Of a stretch of DNA of 64,000 nt, positions 63,350 through 64,000 are shown in pieces. The stretch comes from Apis mellifera. Taxonomy: Eukaryota > Arthropoda > Insecta > Hymenoptera > Apidae. The notes beneath the pieces are model-generated. The model was given only the letters and a program-made list of their open reading frames with translations, was not told the DNA's origin and made no database searches. Numbering within the stretch: the stretch's first letter is position 1; each line of letters begins with the position of its first letter. The DNA is taken from the NCBI RefSeq assembly GCF_003254395.2, contig NC_037652.1:6519501-6583500 (forward strand), given 5' to 3'. The position numbers were made by a program, and so were the translations under genes.

Positions 63350-63923
63350 ATTAAAATATATAATAGAAAATACAATGTAACAATAGCAGTTTTACAAAAG
63401 AAACTTTACATAAAATCTTTATCTTTTCTTCCCTTTTTAGTAATTACATCGTATATACTTTCTTTTTACTTATTTATTAATTCTTTATAATACGATAATA
63501 ATTTATATAGTACGATTATATAATTATATCGATGGCAAAAATATAAATGAAAAGAGTATTTTAGATTTATTTTAGAAATAATATTATAAAATTATAAAAT
63601 TAATAATTAAATTAATACTCATCACTGTCTTTATTTTAATAAATTTATTAATGTTACAAAAGAATATATATATATATATATATAATTAAAATATATAATA
63701 GAAAACACAATATAACAATAGCAGTTTTACAAAAGAAACTTTACAATAAAATCTTTATCTTTTCTTCCCTTTTTAGCAATTACATCGTGTATATTTTCTT
63801 TTTACTTATTTATTAATTCTTCATATTTATTTTGAAATAATATTATAAAATTATAAAATTAATAATTAAATTAAATATACTCATCATTGTCTCTATTTCA
63901 ATAAATTTATTAATGTTATAAAA

Positions 63924-63966
<43 letters not shown>

Positions 63967-64000
63967 ATTAAAATATATAATAGAAAACACAATGTAACAA
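63025..64000. repeat. tandem array of about 335-364 bp units with internal (TA)n
   Basis: Three successive copies begin with GTTTTACAAAAGAAACTTTACA at about 63025, 63389 and 63724, giving spacings of about 364 and 335 bases. Each copy contains the same order of blocks: CTTTATCTTTTCTTCCCTTTTT, TTTACTTATTTATTAATTC, an AT-rich middle, AATAAATTTATTAATGTTA and a (TA)n run (63291-63346, 63664-63684, 63925-63962) of different length. Copy 3 has a deletion in the middle block and runs off the window edge. It lies just upstream of the large exon, so probably in its intron. Confidence 0.9.

Overview
This 64 kb window is AT-rich nuclear DNA from an insect, very probably a bee. The genes have many short introns, strong GT-AG junctions and insect-type families (abstrakt/DDX41, Medea/Smad4, a neuronal calcium sensor of the KChIP type). 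A candidate telomerase RNA near 42.2 kb carries a template for the ten-base repeat TTAGGTTGGG. From memory, such non-canonical telomere motifs occur in some Hymenoptera, bumblebees among them, while honeybees use TTAGG. A Bombus-like bee is therefore the best guess, but the species is inferred. All exon models below were built by hand from frame continuity and splice sites, and every complete model sums to a whole number of codons.

Left part (1-18.3 kb): the 3'-truncated end of a coiled-coil gene (-), DDX41 (-), then three flavin amine oxidases of the spermine/polyamine oxidase family (two +, one -). The first oxidase carries a complete DEATH+SEFIR adaptor gene (CIKS-like) on the opposite strand inside its second intron. 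The second oxidase has one in-frame TGA in an otherwise intact reading frame. A trypsin-like secreted serine protease (+) and a ZDHHC16-type palmitoyltransferase (-) follow, tail to tail.

Middle (18.3-42.4 kb): a 4 kb gene-poor stretch with a purine-rich degenerate repeat; the 3' exons of a KChIP-like calcium sensor (-), with a possible first exon about 8 kb upstream; an uncharacterised 707-residue protein with a SAP-like N-terminus lying between them (+); mitochondrial ribosomal protein S26 (+); a 4 kb spacer with a (TAA)n array; and Medea/Smad4 in 11 exons (-). A tRNA-Ala(CGC) and the candidate telomerase RNA lie behind the Medea promoter, both probably Pol III genes.

Right part (42.4-64 kb): 8 kb without recognisable genes but with a CCAAT-box-rich promoter-like island and a compact fold-prone element at 49.7-49.9 kb; then VPS51 (-) head to head with an intronless protein carrying three THAP zinc fingers (+), a small unknown two-exon gene (-), CHMP3/Vps24 (-), and a very large acidic, low-complexity ORF (-) whose 5' exon is not identified. 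The last kilobase is a tandem repeat of about 335-364 bp units.

Most genes are housekeeping functions (RNA helicase, mitoribosome, GARP tethering, ESCRT-III, palmitoylation, TGF-beta signalling). The amine oxidase cluster with its nested adaptor and the telomerase RNA candidate are the parts most worth follow-up.
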